Shown: positions 17,955 to 26,534 of the stretch, in pieces | Position numbering within the stretch: the first letter of the stretch is position 1 | Layout of the letters: each line of letters begins with the position of its first letter | Assembly (NCBI GenBank): GCA_002359635.1 | Contig: DENJ01000043.1 | Coordinates: forward strand, 10,216-74,215 | Reading direction: 5' to 3' | DNA: 64,000 nucleotides | Source of the DNA: Burkholderiales bacterium UBA2647 | GTDB lineage: Bacteria > Pseudomonadota > Gammaproteobacteria > Burkholderiales > Burkholderiaceae_E | Notes under the pieces: generated by a model | The model's input: only the letters and a program-made list of their open reading frames with translations | What the model was told of the DNA's origin: nothing | Database searches by the model: none | Program-made: the position numbers and the translations under genes

Positions 17955-18117
17955 GACTCAGGCAAAAGGGTTTGCCGCTGAACATTTCGTTCATGGCATG
18001 GCAATCCATAACGACAACATGAACATTTCGATGGAGATCGGCGTGAACAAAATCCATGTACAAAAGTTTTTCCCGGAGTCGCCCGGCCAACAAGCAGCAT
18101 GCGCTTCAGAGCGATCA

Positions 18118-19116
18118 ATGGTCTGCACGCTTCAGCGTTCTAAGCGCGTTGCCCGCCGTGGACTGCTCGCGGCTGCTTTTGCGGCAGCGAGCTTTTTGAG
18201 CGGTGCTGTTGTCTATGCTCAAAATACCATATCGATAGGTACGGGCGGTACAGGCGGTGTGTACTATCCGCTCGGTGGCGGTATCGCCGCTGCATTGTCC
18301 AAACATATTCCCGGCATGGCTGCCACTGCAGAAGTCACAGGCGGCTCGGTCGACAATCTCAAGTTGGTGGGCAGTGGCAAGCCTTATCTGGCCATGACCA
18401 TGGCCGATGCTGCAAAGGATGCGATTGAAGGTGCCGATAAATTCAAGGCTACGGGCAAGGTCGATGCAAAAACCCTGTTGGTGCTTTATCCCAATCGGAT
18501 GCATGTGGTCACGGTCGATGGCACCAACATCACGAAGTTTTCCGATTTGAAAGGAAAGCGGGTATCAACAGGATCCCCTGGTAGTGCGACCGAAGTGATG
18601 GCATTTCGCCTGATTGAGGCAGCCGGTATGGATAAGGACCGGGATATGAAGCGGGAGCGCCTGGGCGTGGCCGAGTCGGTGAATGCGATTAAGGATCGAA
18701 AAATCGATGCTTTCTTTTGGGTAGGCGGTCTTCCTACCGGGGCGGTGACCGATCTGGCGAATTCACCCGGTATGAAAATTAAGATGATTGATCATGATGA
18801 TCTCGTTGCCGCCATGAACAAAAAGTATGGCAACTTGTACTACGGTGATGTGATTGCGAAATCGGTTTATCAGGGCATGGCGAGCGACAACAAGATGGCA
18901 TCGGTTGCTAACTTGCTTGTTGCACCGGCCAAGATGAGCAATGAACAGGCTTATGCCATTGTCAAAACGATTATCGAGCGCCGTGATGACTTGATCGCCG
19001 TGCATAAAGAAGCGGCAAATATCAAGCTCGAGAATCAGAGGGTCTCCGCCAGCCCGGTCCCTTACCATCCAGGCGCCAGGAAGTATCTTGAGGAGAAAGG
19101 TATCAAGCTCGACTGA
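18118..19116 (+). CDS. TAXI family TRAP transporter solute-binding subunit
   Basis: Periplasmic receptor of a TRAP transporter, TAXI type. The mature part starts with ISIGTGGTGGVYYPLGGGIAAAL, the family hallmark, followed by a periplasmic-binding fold of about 300 aa. I chose the ATG at 18118, which gives a 34-residue signal peptide (RSKRVARRGLL then a hydrophobic stretch ending VVYAQ). An in-frame GTG at 18043 has a better ribosome site (GGAG, spacing 6) but would place about 25 residues before the signal peptide. The fused permease is 197 bp downstream. TAXI receptors are linked to glutamate, dicarboxylates or other organic anions. The ligand here is unknown. Confidence 0.9.
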   Translation: MVCTLQRSKRVARRGLLAAAFAAASFLSGAVVYAQNTISIGTGGTGGVYYPLGGGIAAALSKHIPGMAATAEVTGGSVDNLKLVGSGKPYLAMTMADAAKDAIEGADKFKATGKVDAKTLLVLYPNRMHVVTVDGTNITKFSDLKGKRVSTGSPGSATEVMAFRLIEAAGMDKDRDMKRERLGVAESVNAIKDRKIDAFFWVGGLPTGAVTDLANSPGMKIKMIDHDDLVAAMNKKYGNLYYGDVIAKSVYQGMASDNKMASVANLLVAPAKMSNEQAYAIVKTIIERRDDLIAVHKEAANIKLENQRVSASPVPYHPGARKYLEEKGIKLD

Positions 19117-19233
19117 TTGAATCTACGGCAAGTCGTTACTGAAATCGCTTATTCAGTACCCATTGTTGTAAAAAGCAGGTCTCATGTCGGCGCCTTGTTG
19201 TCGCCGATATGGGGCCTGTGCGCTTTGTGGGAC

Positions 19234-19288
19234 GACGGTTGTTTCTGGGCTCACTGTTGTTTGTGGGGCTACTGTTGTTTGTGGGGCT
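19234..19288. repeat. Three imperfect tandem copies of an 18-19 bp repeat
   Basis: Two identical 18-bp copies, ACTGTTGTTTGTGGGGCT, lie at 19253-19270 and 19271-19288. A diverged copy (GACGGTTGTTTCTGGGCTC) precedes them at 19234-19252. The array sits in the gap between the TAXI receptor and the permease start. It is G/T-rich on this strand. A slippage-derived repeat in an intercistronic spacer is the simplest reading. Confidence 0.8.
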
Positions 19289-19313
19289 TTGATCTGAATC
19301 ATGGAGTGTTTCT

Positions 19314-21305
19314 TTGAACGATATAGAAAAGAAGCTTGAGGAATACATCGAGCAAGAAGAGGGTGCAAGCCACAGGCTCAAGGGTTTTGCGCTTATCTTT
19401 GTCACATCGCTTGCGATTTTCATGTCCTTGTTTCATCTTTATGCGGCTTACGAGATTGTGCCGACGCAATTGATGCGAAGCGTGCATGTGGCCATGGTCT
19501 TATGCCTGGTGTTCTTACTTTTTCCATTGACCAAGGCTTTTCGTGACCGGCTGCAATGGTGGGATTTTTGTTTTGCGCTGCTGCCGCTTTATATCGCCTG
19601 GTATATGTATGCAGGCGGCGACGACTTCACCGACCGCAACACGGCACCACTGGCGATGGATATGTGGCTCGGCATCCTGCTGATCGTTCTTATTCTAGAG
19701 GCGGTACGGCGCACAGGCGGCTGGGTGATGGTTGTTGTGACAAGCGGCTTTCTGATTTATGCCCTTTTCGGTGAACACTTTCCTCAACCGTGGACCCATA
19801 AGGGCTATGACCTCGGGCGACTTGTTGGTCATATGTTCATGACCTTGGAAGGTATTTTCGGGGTTGCTGTAGACGTATCGGCAAGCCTGATTGTGCTCTT
19901 TTCGATTTTTGGCGCTTTCCTGCAATTTTCTGGCGCGGGTAAGTTTTTTATTGATTTTTCCTTTTCAGCCATGGGGGGGCGACCGACCGGCGTCGGGCGA
20001 ACCGTGGTGCTCGCCTCTTTTTTACTTGGCGGACCATCCGGTTCAGGCGTTGCTACTACCGTCACCATTGGCACGGTCGCCTATCCGATGCTCGCCAAGG
20101 CAGGCTATGAGAAGCATGCCGCCGGCGGACTCCTAGCAGCAGGGGGACTTGGTGCCATTATTTCCCCACCGGTGCTTGGTGCGGCTGCCTTTCTCATTGC
20201 AGAGTTCCTTAAGTTGTCCTACCTGGACGTCCTCCTGATGGCCTGCATACCGACCCTTTTGTTTTACGCTTCACTTTTTATCATGGTGGAAATTGATGCA
20301 CGCAAATACGGTATGCGCGAGGCAAGCTTTGATGCGGTTGAGAGCGTTTGGGTGCTTGCCTCCCGGTACTGGTTTCACTTCTTTTCGCTGATCTCCATCA
20401 TTGCTTTCATGTTGTTGGGTTTCTCGCCGACGATGTCGGTGCTTTATGCGACCGGCGTAAGCCTTGTGACCAGTTTTTTTCGTGCGGATACCAGCTTGAT
20501 TCCTTATGATTTGGGACGGGGTGACGGTCGGCGCTTGTCAGCGAAACTGCTTGATTGGGGCCTGGTAAAGGCTTTGCATGGCGGGGCAGTGGGCACGCTT
20601 AGCGTGGCTGTAACCTGTGCCTGCGCTGGTCTCATTGTCGGCACCGTGACCTTGACAGGGTTGGGCTTGAAATTTAGCGGGATCGTGATTGACTATGCGG
20701 CAGGATCGCTCCTGCTCACGGCAATTTATACCGCACTCATCGTGTGGGTTGTGGGTCTTGCGGTTCCCGTGACAGCTTCTTACATCATCTGTGCCGTGGT
20801 CGCAGCGCCAGCACTGATTAAGCTTGGGGTGCCCGACTTCGCAGCTCATATGTTTATTTTTTATTACGCTGTGCTTTCTGAGGTGTCTCCCCCTACGGCT
20901 TTGTCGCCGTTTGCGGCTGCTGCTATCACGGGTGGTGATCCCTATAAGACAACGTTGCAAAGCTGGAAATACACTTTGCCGGCCTTCCTGGTGCCTTTCG
21001 TATTCGTACTCGACCCGCAAGGCGTCGGGCTTTTGTTGATGGGATCGATGAAGGCACTGGCTGATGCAGATCTTGGTGCGATTGCCTGGATCACACTGAG
21101 TACAGCATGCGGTATTCTTGCGATGTCAGGTGCATTTCAGGGCTGGCTATGGGTCGAAGTTAAGCTGCTTGAGCGTTTTCTTTTGTTATTCGCTGGCGTG
21201 GCCTTGGTGTTTCGCTTTGAGCATGGGCTTAGTTTAGGATTCATTGCGCTTGGCATCGTGTTGCTTTGGCAGGGGATACGTTCTCGCCAGGTCTCGAGCG
21301 TGTAG
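19314..21305 (+). CDS. TRAP transporter permease, fused 4TM/12TM (DctQM-like)
   Basis: Membrane permease of the TRAP transporter in which the small 4-helix DctQ-like and the large 12-helix DctM-like parts are one chain, 663 aa, as usual for TAXI systems. It uses a cation gradient to drive uptake of the ligand delivered by the receptor. Many hydrophobic segments are visible, with conserved stretches FLLGGPSGSGVATTVTIGT, GGLGAIISPPVLGAAAF and SEVSPPTALSPFAAAAI. The start is the TTG at 19314, supported by GGAG at 19303-19306. The stop is followed closely by the ChaC-like gene. Confidence 0.93.
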   Translation: MNDIEKKLEEYIEQEEGASHRLKGFALIFVTSLAIFMSLFHLYAAYEIVPTQLMRSVHVAMVLCLVFLLFPLTKAFRDRLQWWDFCFALLPLYIAWYMYAGGDDFTDRNTAPLAMDMWLGILLIVLILEAVRRTGGWVMVVVTSGFLIYALFGEHFPQPWTHKGYDLGRLVGHMFMTLEGIFGVAVDVSASLIVLFSIFGAFLQFSGAGKFFIDFSFSAMGGRPTGVGRTVVLASFLLGGPSGSGVATTVTIGTVAYPMLAKAGYEKHAAGGLLAAGGLGAIISPPVLGAAAFLIAEFLKLSYLDVLLMACIPTLLFYASLFIMVEIDARKYGMREASFDAVESVWVLASRYWFHFFSLISIIAFMLLGFSPTMSVLYATGVSLVTSFFRADTSLIPYDLGRGDGRRLSAKLLDWGLVKALHGGAVGTLSVAVTCACAGLIVGTVTLTGLGLKFSGIVIDYAAGSLLLTAIYTALIVWVVGLAVPVTASYIICAVVAAPALIKLGVPDFAAHMFIFYYAVLSEVSPPTALSPFAAAAITGGDPYKTTLQSWKYTLPAFLVPFVFVLDPQGVGLLLMGSMKALADADLGAIAWITLSTACGILAMSGAFQGWLWVEVKLLERFLLLFAGVALVFRFEHGLSLGFIALGIVLLWQGIRSRQVSSV

Positions 21306-21311
21306 CTATCC

Positions 21312-21995
21312 ATGGACTCAAAACGGCCTGAGCTTGTCACGATTACCCGCGAGTCTTTGCTCAATGATGCTGTTCGCATTCGGCTACAGCAGCAATATCA
21401 TTCAGTCCCATTTTTAACGCCGCAGCAGCAGCAGGACAACCTGGCAGCATGTTTGCGGCATTGGTGCGGCAAAGCGCCGGTTTATGTTTTTGCTTATGGT
21501 TCCTTGATCTGGAATCCAGCGATCCATTGCGAGGCCGTTGGCACCGGGCGATTGTTTGGTCGACATCGACGCATGGCGATGCGTTCGATTGTCGGTCGAG
21601 GCACGCCGGAGCGGCCAGGCTTAATGCTCACGCTCCTGCCTGGTGGTTGTTGTGATGGTGTGGTTTTAAAGATTGAGCCTTCGAGGGCATTGGAAGAGCT
21701 ATCGCTGCTTTGGCGTCGCGAGATGATTTCAGGGTCTTATCGGCCACGGTGGTTGCCGGTGCGGGCAGGCGAGGTTGTCTGGGATTGTCTGGTGTTTGAT
21801 CACAACCCTCAACATCCTTCTTTCGTCGGACCGCTCAGCTTTGAACACGAGGTCCAGATTCTCTCGCAGGCCCATGGCCCGCTCGGACCCAATAAAGACT
21901 ACATTTATCAGACCGTTCAGGCGCTTGACGCATGGCAACTTCGAGACGCCCGCATGAGTCGCCTGGAAAAAGCACTCCGGGCCCGGGAGCTATAA
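21312..21995 (+). CDS. ChaC-like gamma-glutamylcyclotransferase
   Basis: Cytoplasmic enzyme of the ChaC family, which splits glutathione to 5-oxoproline and Cys-Gly. It is 227 aa, with the substrate loop FAYGSLIWNP at about residues 60-69. The putative catalytic glutamate lies in WRREMISGSY. The start is 6 bp after the TRAP permease stop. Its end touches the epoxide hydrolase gene on the other strand. The glutathione role is from family knowledge, not tested by context. Confidence 0.9.
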   Translation: MDSKRPELVTITRESLLNDAVRIRLQQQYHSVPFLTPQQQQDNLAACLRHWCGKAPVYVFAYGSLIWNPAIHCEAVGTGRLFGRHRRMAMRSIVGRGTPERPGLMLTLLPGGCCDGVVLKIEPSRALEELSLLWRREMISGSYRPRWLPVRAGEVVWDCLVFDHNPQHPSFVGPLSFEHEVQILSQAHGPLGPNKDYIYQTVQALDAWQLRDARMSRLEKALRAREL

Positions 21996-23144
21996 GGGAT
22001 CAAAGCTCTTGCGTATCTCCTGGGCGAGCAACTCGCTCTGCTCCAAAGCGGCGAAATGTCCGCCTCGTTGAGCCTCATGCCAGCGAACAATACGGCGATA
22101 GGTTCTTTGCGCAAGGGATCGAGGTGGCTTGAGGATCTCCTTGGGAAATTGACAATATGCTGTTGGGACCTCAATGCCTTCACCTTTGGGGATAAACCAA
22201 GGCGAATGCAGTCTTGCGTAATAAGGCCAAAAGGATGATCCAATCGACTCGGTAAACCAATAAAACGAAATATTGGCAAGCATCCGATCAAAAGGAATCA
22301 CGGACTCAGGCTTGCCATCGCAGTCACTCCAGGCTGCAAATTTTTCGCCAATCCAGGCGGCAAGTCCCAAGGGCGAGTCATTCAAAGCATAGGCAAGGGT
22401 TTGAGGTCGCGTGCCCTGGATCGCTTGATAGCCGGTATCCTCCCGCAAAAAGCTCTCGAGTTCTTGGGCATAGCGCCTTGTGTCCTCATCCATGGGTTCT
22501 TGAAACAAGAGGGCATCACGACGAAGCGGCAAGAGATTAAGGTGTATGCCCTTGACCGATTTTGGATGGCGATAAGCCATCGCTGAGGCAATGAATGAGC
22601 CCCAGTCGCCACCTTGAACGAAATACGTTTTATATCCTAATACATCACGCATGAATCGATCCAAGAGGTCGGCCATGGCTTCCAGGCCGAGCCTTTTTTG
22701 TGTTTTTCTAAAAGAGAGTCCAAAACCTGGCAGGCTTGGCGCAATCACATGAAAGCTCGACGCACCTGCTTGTGCCGCAGTGAGTTGCGGGATCAGTTCT
22801 AAAAATTCAAAGACTGATCCTGGCCAGCCGTGCAAAAGTAACAGGGGCTTTGAGTCAGGCCTTTCAGCACTTGCGTGGATAAAGTGCAAGTCGATGTCCT
22901 CAAGCTCAAGTTTCCACTGTGGCAAGGCGTTTAGCCTCGCCTCCTGTTCGCGCCAGTCAAATTCGGCTAACCAGTACTGGTGAAGGTGTTGCAACCAATA
23001 CTTTGGTGTGCCATATCGCCAGTGGCCTTCGGCGGTCTGATCCGGCGCCTCATCGGGCCAGCGCGTCCTTGCAAGTCGGTCGTAAAGATCGTCGATGGCG
23101 GATGCGGCGATTTGCAGGCGGAAGGGTGTAGGGGCGGTCAACAC
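21990..23144 (-). CDS. Epoxide hydrolase family protein (alpha/beta hydrolase with EHN domain)
   Basis: 384-aa protein with an N-terminal epoxide hydrolase (EHN) domain, marked by DDLYDRLARTRWPDE, followed by an alpha/beta-hydrolase core. The oxyanion region is LLLHGWPGSVFEF and the nucleophile elbow is GGDWGSFIA, with Asp as nucleophile as in microsomal-type epoxide hydrolases. The C-terminal catalytic histidine is in RGGHFAALEQ. The start is GTG at 23144, with GGAG six bases upstream. No signal peptide. It is followed on the same strand by no further gene. The upstream lipase-like gene overlaps its start by 7 bp, so both are probably co-transcribed. Confidence 0.9.
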   Translation of the reverse strand: MLTAPTPFRLQIAASAIDDLYDRLARTRWPDEAPDQTAEGHWRYGTPKYWLQHLHQYWLAEFDWREQEARLNALPQWKLELEDIDLHFIHASAERPDSKPLLLLHGWPGSVFEFLELIPQLTAAQAGASSFHVIAPSLPGFGLSFRKTQKRLGLEAMADLLDRFMRDVLGYKTYFVQGGDWGSFIASAMAYRHPKSVKGIHLNLLPLRRDALLFQEPMDEDTRRYAQELESFLREDTGYQAIQGTRPQTLAYALNDSPLGLAAWIGEKFAAWSDCDGKPESVIPFDRMLANISFYWFTESIGSSFWPYYARLHSPWFIPKGEGIEVPTAYCQFPKEILKPPRSLAQRTYRRIVRWHEAQRGGHFAALEQSELLAQEIRKSFDPL

Positions 23145-24184
23145 TTAAGCTCCTTGGTCGGAAGTTGCGCTTGTGTTGGTGAAGCGGCTTGCTGATTCAG
23201 AAAGTCCTGCAAGCCTGCAAGAATTGTTTCGGCGCGCTTTTGCCGGGTGAGCATATGAAAACCCTCTTGCTGCACAAACCATCGGCTGCTTGCGCTTGGC
23301 TGTTGCCTGTTTAGCCACTCGCAGTAGGCTGTTGGCGGAATCACTTCGTCATGCGTACCAATCATGACAAGGCTGCGATGACCCGGTTTGGGCATTTGCA
23401 GACTTGCTGCTGTCATGAGCTCGGTTAAGCCCGCGATCATCGACACCGGAATATCGCGAAGCATGAAGGGATCCTTGGCCAAATGTTCAGCAACAGCCGG
23501 GTCGTCGGTCGGTCTCACGCCAAGCCGCTTGGCGTTTTTAGAAGATAGCCTAAGGTCTGGTAGCAGTTGTGCCAGCAATTTGAGACTCACGGTTTGGTAC
23601 CAGGGCATCGTGCTCCAACCCCAGACAGCCGGTGCGAGCAGCACGCTTTGCATGATCACAGCCCTGGGACGGTTCGATCCGCTTGGCTGCGACGTACTTG
23701 ATGGCGTCGCAACGCTGAAAAACCCTTCGGTTTTTGGGTGGTGCATCGAGATCAGCAGCAGGGCTGCACCCATGCTTTCCCCGATCACATGAATCGGCCG
23801 GCCGGGATATCGTTCTGTAATAAAGAGCAGCACATCATGAAAGTCGGCAAGCATCCGATCGATGCCGGCCCACTGTCCGCGGCTTGGATTCTCGCCAAAA
23901 CCGCGCTGGTCAAAGGCAATCAGCAGGCTTTGGCCTGAGAGGTCAAGCACTGGCAGCAAATGCGCAAACCCTCTTGCGTAATCGCTGAAACCGTGGATCC
24001 CAAGGATGATCCTCGCGGGGCTGTTTTGCTGTCCCCAGAGCCGAATTGGCAGGGTCGCCCCATCGCTTGCTGTTAGAGGGATCAGGCGATCTTCCTGGCG
24101 CGGGTTGAATCCAAAGGCATCAAATGGCAAGCTTAGCGCGATGAAGCTGAGCAGTCCCATGAGTCGTTGCGTATAGCGCTTCAT
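23138..24184 (-). CDS. Alpha/beta hydrolase, lysophospholipase/monoacylglycerol lipase-like
   Basis: Serine hydrolase of about 348 aa with a signal peptide (MKRYTQRLMGLLSFIALS) when started at the ATG 24184, so it is exported. The oxyanion region is LGIHGFSDYARGF, the nucleophile elbow is GESMGAAL, and the acid and histidine are in IGTHDEVIPPT and EGFHMLTRQ. The frame is open to 24250 but the extra residues would bury the signal peptide. Likely acts on acylglycerols or lysophospholipids in the envelope, by family resemblance only. It overlaps the epoxide hydrolase start. Confidence 0.85.
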   Translation of the reverse strand: MKRYTQRLMGLLSFIALSLPFDAFGFNPRQEDRLIPLTASDGATLPIRLWGQQNSPARIILGIHGFSDYARGFAHLLPVLDLSGQSLLIAFDQRGFGENPSRGQWAGIDRMLADFHDVLLFITERYPGRPIHVIGESMGAALLLISMHHPKTEGFFSVATPSSTSQPSGSNRPRAVIMQSVLLAPAVWGWSTMPWYQTVSLKLLAQLLPDLRLSSKNAKRLGVRPTDDPAVAEHLAKDPFMLRDIPVSMIAGLTELMTAASLQMPKPGHRSLVMIGTHDEVIPPTAYCEWLNRQQPSASSRWFVQQEGFHMLTRQKRAETILAGLQDFLNQQAASPTQAQLPTKELKC

Positions 24185-24216
24185 CGGATCCCAAGCGAAA
24201 AAGTGGAACGCTTCAA

Positions 24217-24390
24217 TCAGCCACTGAACATTAAAAAACAAATCAGCCAAAAGCCAATGGCGGTCGCAGCGGCAATCCAGGGTTTGCTTCGTCGTGTGCC
24301 GATACGTCTTATCTCGAGCATGGCTTTCGCCAGGCTGTATACCGCTGGAACGAGTCCGCAGGCTAATCCGTAAAGGTAGGCAGATGTCAT
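24217..24390 (-). CDS. Putative small membrane protein, 57 codons
   Basis: Open frame of 57 codons from an ATG at 24390, ending 33 bp before the lipase-like gene. It has two hydrophobic segments, AYLYGLACGLVPAVYSLAKAML and KPWIAAATAIGFWLICFLMF (first given only approximately as a TM span), joined by a basic loop EIRRIGTRRSK. The pattern resembles a two-helix hairpin membrane protein with the basic loop in the cytoplasm. No clear ribosome site is seen and no family is recognised. It is listed because it fills an otherwise empty gap in the right orientation. Confidence 0.4.
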   Translation of the reverse strand: MTSAYLYGLACGLVPAVYSLAKAMLEIRRIGTRRSKPWIAAATAIGFWLICFLMFSG

Positions 24391-24541
24391 GCTGGCTTGT
24401 GTTTACGCAGCTTCCATGCTACGACACTATCGTGAAGATCCCAAGTGAGTCGATGATCACTTTGTTCTTCATCGCAGAAATTTTTCAAAAGGCAGTGCTT
24501 TAACGCCAACCAAGACAGACCAAACGACAGGGATAAAGCAA

Positions 24542-26257
24542 ATGTTTGATACCTTAATTCGCGGCGGCAGCTTAATCGACGGGTCGGGCGCGCCTCGACG
24601 AACCACGGACCTTGGCATCAAGGCAGGCAAGATCGTCGCAATCGGCAAGCTAAGCGAGCCGGCCAATCGCACCATCAATGCCGATGGCCTGATTGTTTCA
24701 CCAGGGTTTATCGATGGGCATACCCATATGGATGCGCAGGTGATGTGGGATCCTTTGGGCAGCTGCTCCTGCTACCACGGCGTGACCTCGGTGGTGATGA
24801 GTAATTGTGGCTTCACGCTTGCACCTTGCAAGCCTGAAGACAGAGCATGGTATGCAAACAGCCTTTCTTATGTGGAAGATATTTCGGTTGACGCAATGCG
24901 CGAGGGCATTGATTGGACATGGGAGTCCTTCTCCGATTATCAGGACGCTGTAAGACGTCGCCCCAAGGCGCTCAATCATGCGATGTATGTGGGTCATTCG
25001 GCGGTTCGCATGTATGTGATGGGTGCTCGGGCCTTAAGCGAACAGGCGAGCGATGGTGAGATTGCTCAGATGACCGCGATTGTGCTTAATGCCATTCGTG
25101 CGGGTGCGATCGGGTTTTCGACCTCAAGATCGCACACCCATTTGTCGCCTGACGGCAATCCCGTGGCAAGCCGTATGGCGACATGGCGCGAAATTGAATC
25201 GATTGTGGCTGCTATGGGACGCTTAGGACGTGGAATTTTTCAGATCGCTCCAGATATTTTAAGCCGGAGCAGCAATCTGGAATTCTTAGCGCATATGAAG
25301 CGGTTTGCGCTTGAGCATAAGGTGCCTGTGATGTTTGGCGTGATTTCCACCAAGCAGGGCGATGATCCGCCGCACTGGCAGGATCAACTAGAAGCGATTC
25401 TGGCCGTACATCAGGCCGGTGGACATATGTATGGCCAGGCGTCAACACGATCCATTAATGCCATTTTTTCGCTGAAGTCCTATTTGCCCTTTGACGTGCT
25501 TGATGCGTGGAAGCCGATTCGTGCGAAGCCCTTGCATGCACAGCTTGAAGCGCTTCATCAGCCCGATATTCGTGAGACCCTCATCGCCGCTGAGGCCTTG
25601 ATGAAGCCTCGCGACAACAAAATGCAAGGCGGTGGAGCAGCAACAACGGATGCGAGAAAACCGGATTACGCGAATTTGTATGTGATGCAAAATGTCGATT
25701 GGCAGGACAAAACAGTCGAAGAGATTGCGCGTCAGCGTGGCAAACATCCGGTGGAAGTGATGATTGATCTTTGTTTAGAAAACAACGATCAAATTTTTGT
25801 GCAACCGATTGTGAATGAATCGCGCGAGGACTTAAGAGCAATCTTGGGCTATGAGCAAATCCTTGCAACCTTCTCCGATTCAGGGGCGCATGTAGCCCAG
25901 GAAATGGGCTCATCCTTGCAAACCCATTTTCTACACTACTGGGTAAATCGGGAAAAGTCCTTCAGCCTTGAGGCTGCGATTAAAAAACTGAGTCACGACA
26001 ATGCATCCGCCTTCGGACTTGCAGCACGGGGCCTGATACGGGAAGGCTATTGGGCAGACTTACTGCTTTTTGAGGCAGACAGGATTCGCCCTGGCATGCC
26101 GGTGGTGCAATACGACTTGCCAGGGGGTGCACGACGACTGGTTCAAAAAGCCGAAGGTATTCGGCAGGTTTTTGTGAACGGTGCTGAGAGCTTTGCCAAC
26201 GGTGAAAGCACGGGTCAATTCACAGGCCAGGTGCTCAATTCGCCACCCAAACTGTGA
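24542..26257 (+). CDS. N-acyl-D-amino-acid deacylase-type amidohydrolase
   Basis: Metal-dependent amidohydrolase of the D-aminoacylase family, 571 aa. N-terminal strand MFDTLIRGGSLIDGSG and the metal motif GFIDGHTHMD at about 56-65 are typical, as is SNCGFTLAPC, which holds the metal-bridging cysteine of D-aminoacylases. Later motifs are YVGHSAVR, FSTSRSHTH and FSDSGAHV (HxH and Asp sites). AGGGATAAAGC precedes the ATG. No signal peptide, so cytoplasmic. It would release a free D-amino acid or related amine from an acyl derivative. The substrate is open because this branch includes many uncharacterised members. Confidence 0.88.
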   Translation: MFDTLIRGGSLIDGSGAPRRTTDLGIKAGKIVAIGKLSEPANRTINADGLIVSPGFIDGHTHMDAQVMWDPLGSCSCYHGVTSVVMSNCGFTLAPCKPEDRAWYANSLSYVEDISVDAMREGIDWTWESFSDYQDAVRRRPKALNHAMYVGHSAVRMYVMGARALSEQASDGEIAQMTAIVLNAIRAGAIGFSTSRSHTHLSPDGNPVASRMATWREIESIVAAMGRLGRGIFQIAPDILSRSSNLEFLAHMKRFALEHKVPVMFGVISTKQGDDPPHWQDQLEAILAVHQAGGHMYGQASTRSINAIFSLKSYLPFDVLDAWKPIRAKPLHAQLEALHQPDIRETLIAAEALMKPRDNKMQGGGAATTDARKPDYANLYVMQNVDWQDKTVEEIARQRGKHPVEVMIDLCLENNDQIFVQPIVNESREDLRAILGYEQILATFSDSGAHVAQEMGSSLQTHFLHYWVNREKSFSLEAAIKKLSHDNASAFGLAARGLIREGYWADLLLFEADRIRPGMPVVQYDLPGGARRLVQKAEGIRQVFVNGAESFANGESTGQFTGQVLNSPPKL

Positions 26258-26507
26258 GGGCGCCGCAAAGGCTAATGATCAATAGCTGTCCGAGGTGTTT
26301 CCGGAAGGCTAAGTCTTCACGAATCGCCTCGAGTTGATCCGGACCGAGGCTGTTCTTAAGTTCAACAGGAAGTCTGGCGTTTCCGGATACCCAAAGCGCA
26401 AGTCCGAGGGCGAAGGTCAGCAAGATACCAACAGTGACTAACATGACAAGACTCCGTGAGCGGATGGTTTTCAAGAAGACGATCAAATTGTTAACGGTAT
26501 CAAGCAT
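26235..26507 (-). CDS. Small membrane protein of unknown function
   Basis: 90 aa with two hydrophobic segments at about residues 20-40 (VMLVTVGILLTFALGLALWV) and 73-88 (LGQLLIISLCGALTVWVAN). Between them is a polar stretch with LGPDQLEAIREDLAFRKHL. I do not recognise the family. It is convergent with the amidohydrolase gene (23-bp overlap) and divergent from the FliG-like gene with only 27 bp between, so any promoter for the two must overlap coding sequence. Confidence 0.65.
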   Translation of the reverse strand: MLDTVNNLIVFLKTIRSRSLVMLVTVGILLTFALGLALWVSGNARLPVELKNSLGPDQLEAIREDLAFRKHLGQLLIISLCGALTVWVAN

Positions 26508-26534
26508 GCATGACTGCTGCTGCGTCGCACCATA

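Noticed and set aside
19234..19288. CRISPR array
   Set aside because: Repeat units are directly adjacent without spacers and there are no cas genes.
20538..21020. 160-codon minus-strand frame inside the TRAP permease
   Set aside because: Antisense shadow of membrane-segment codons, rich in Arg/His, no family.
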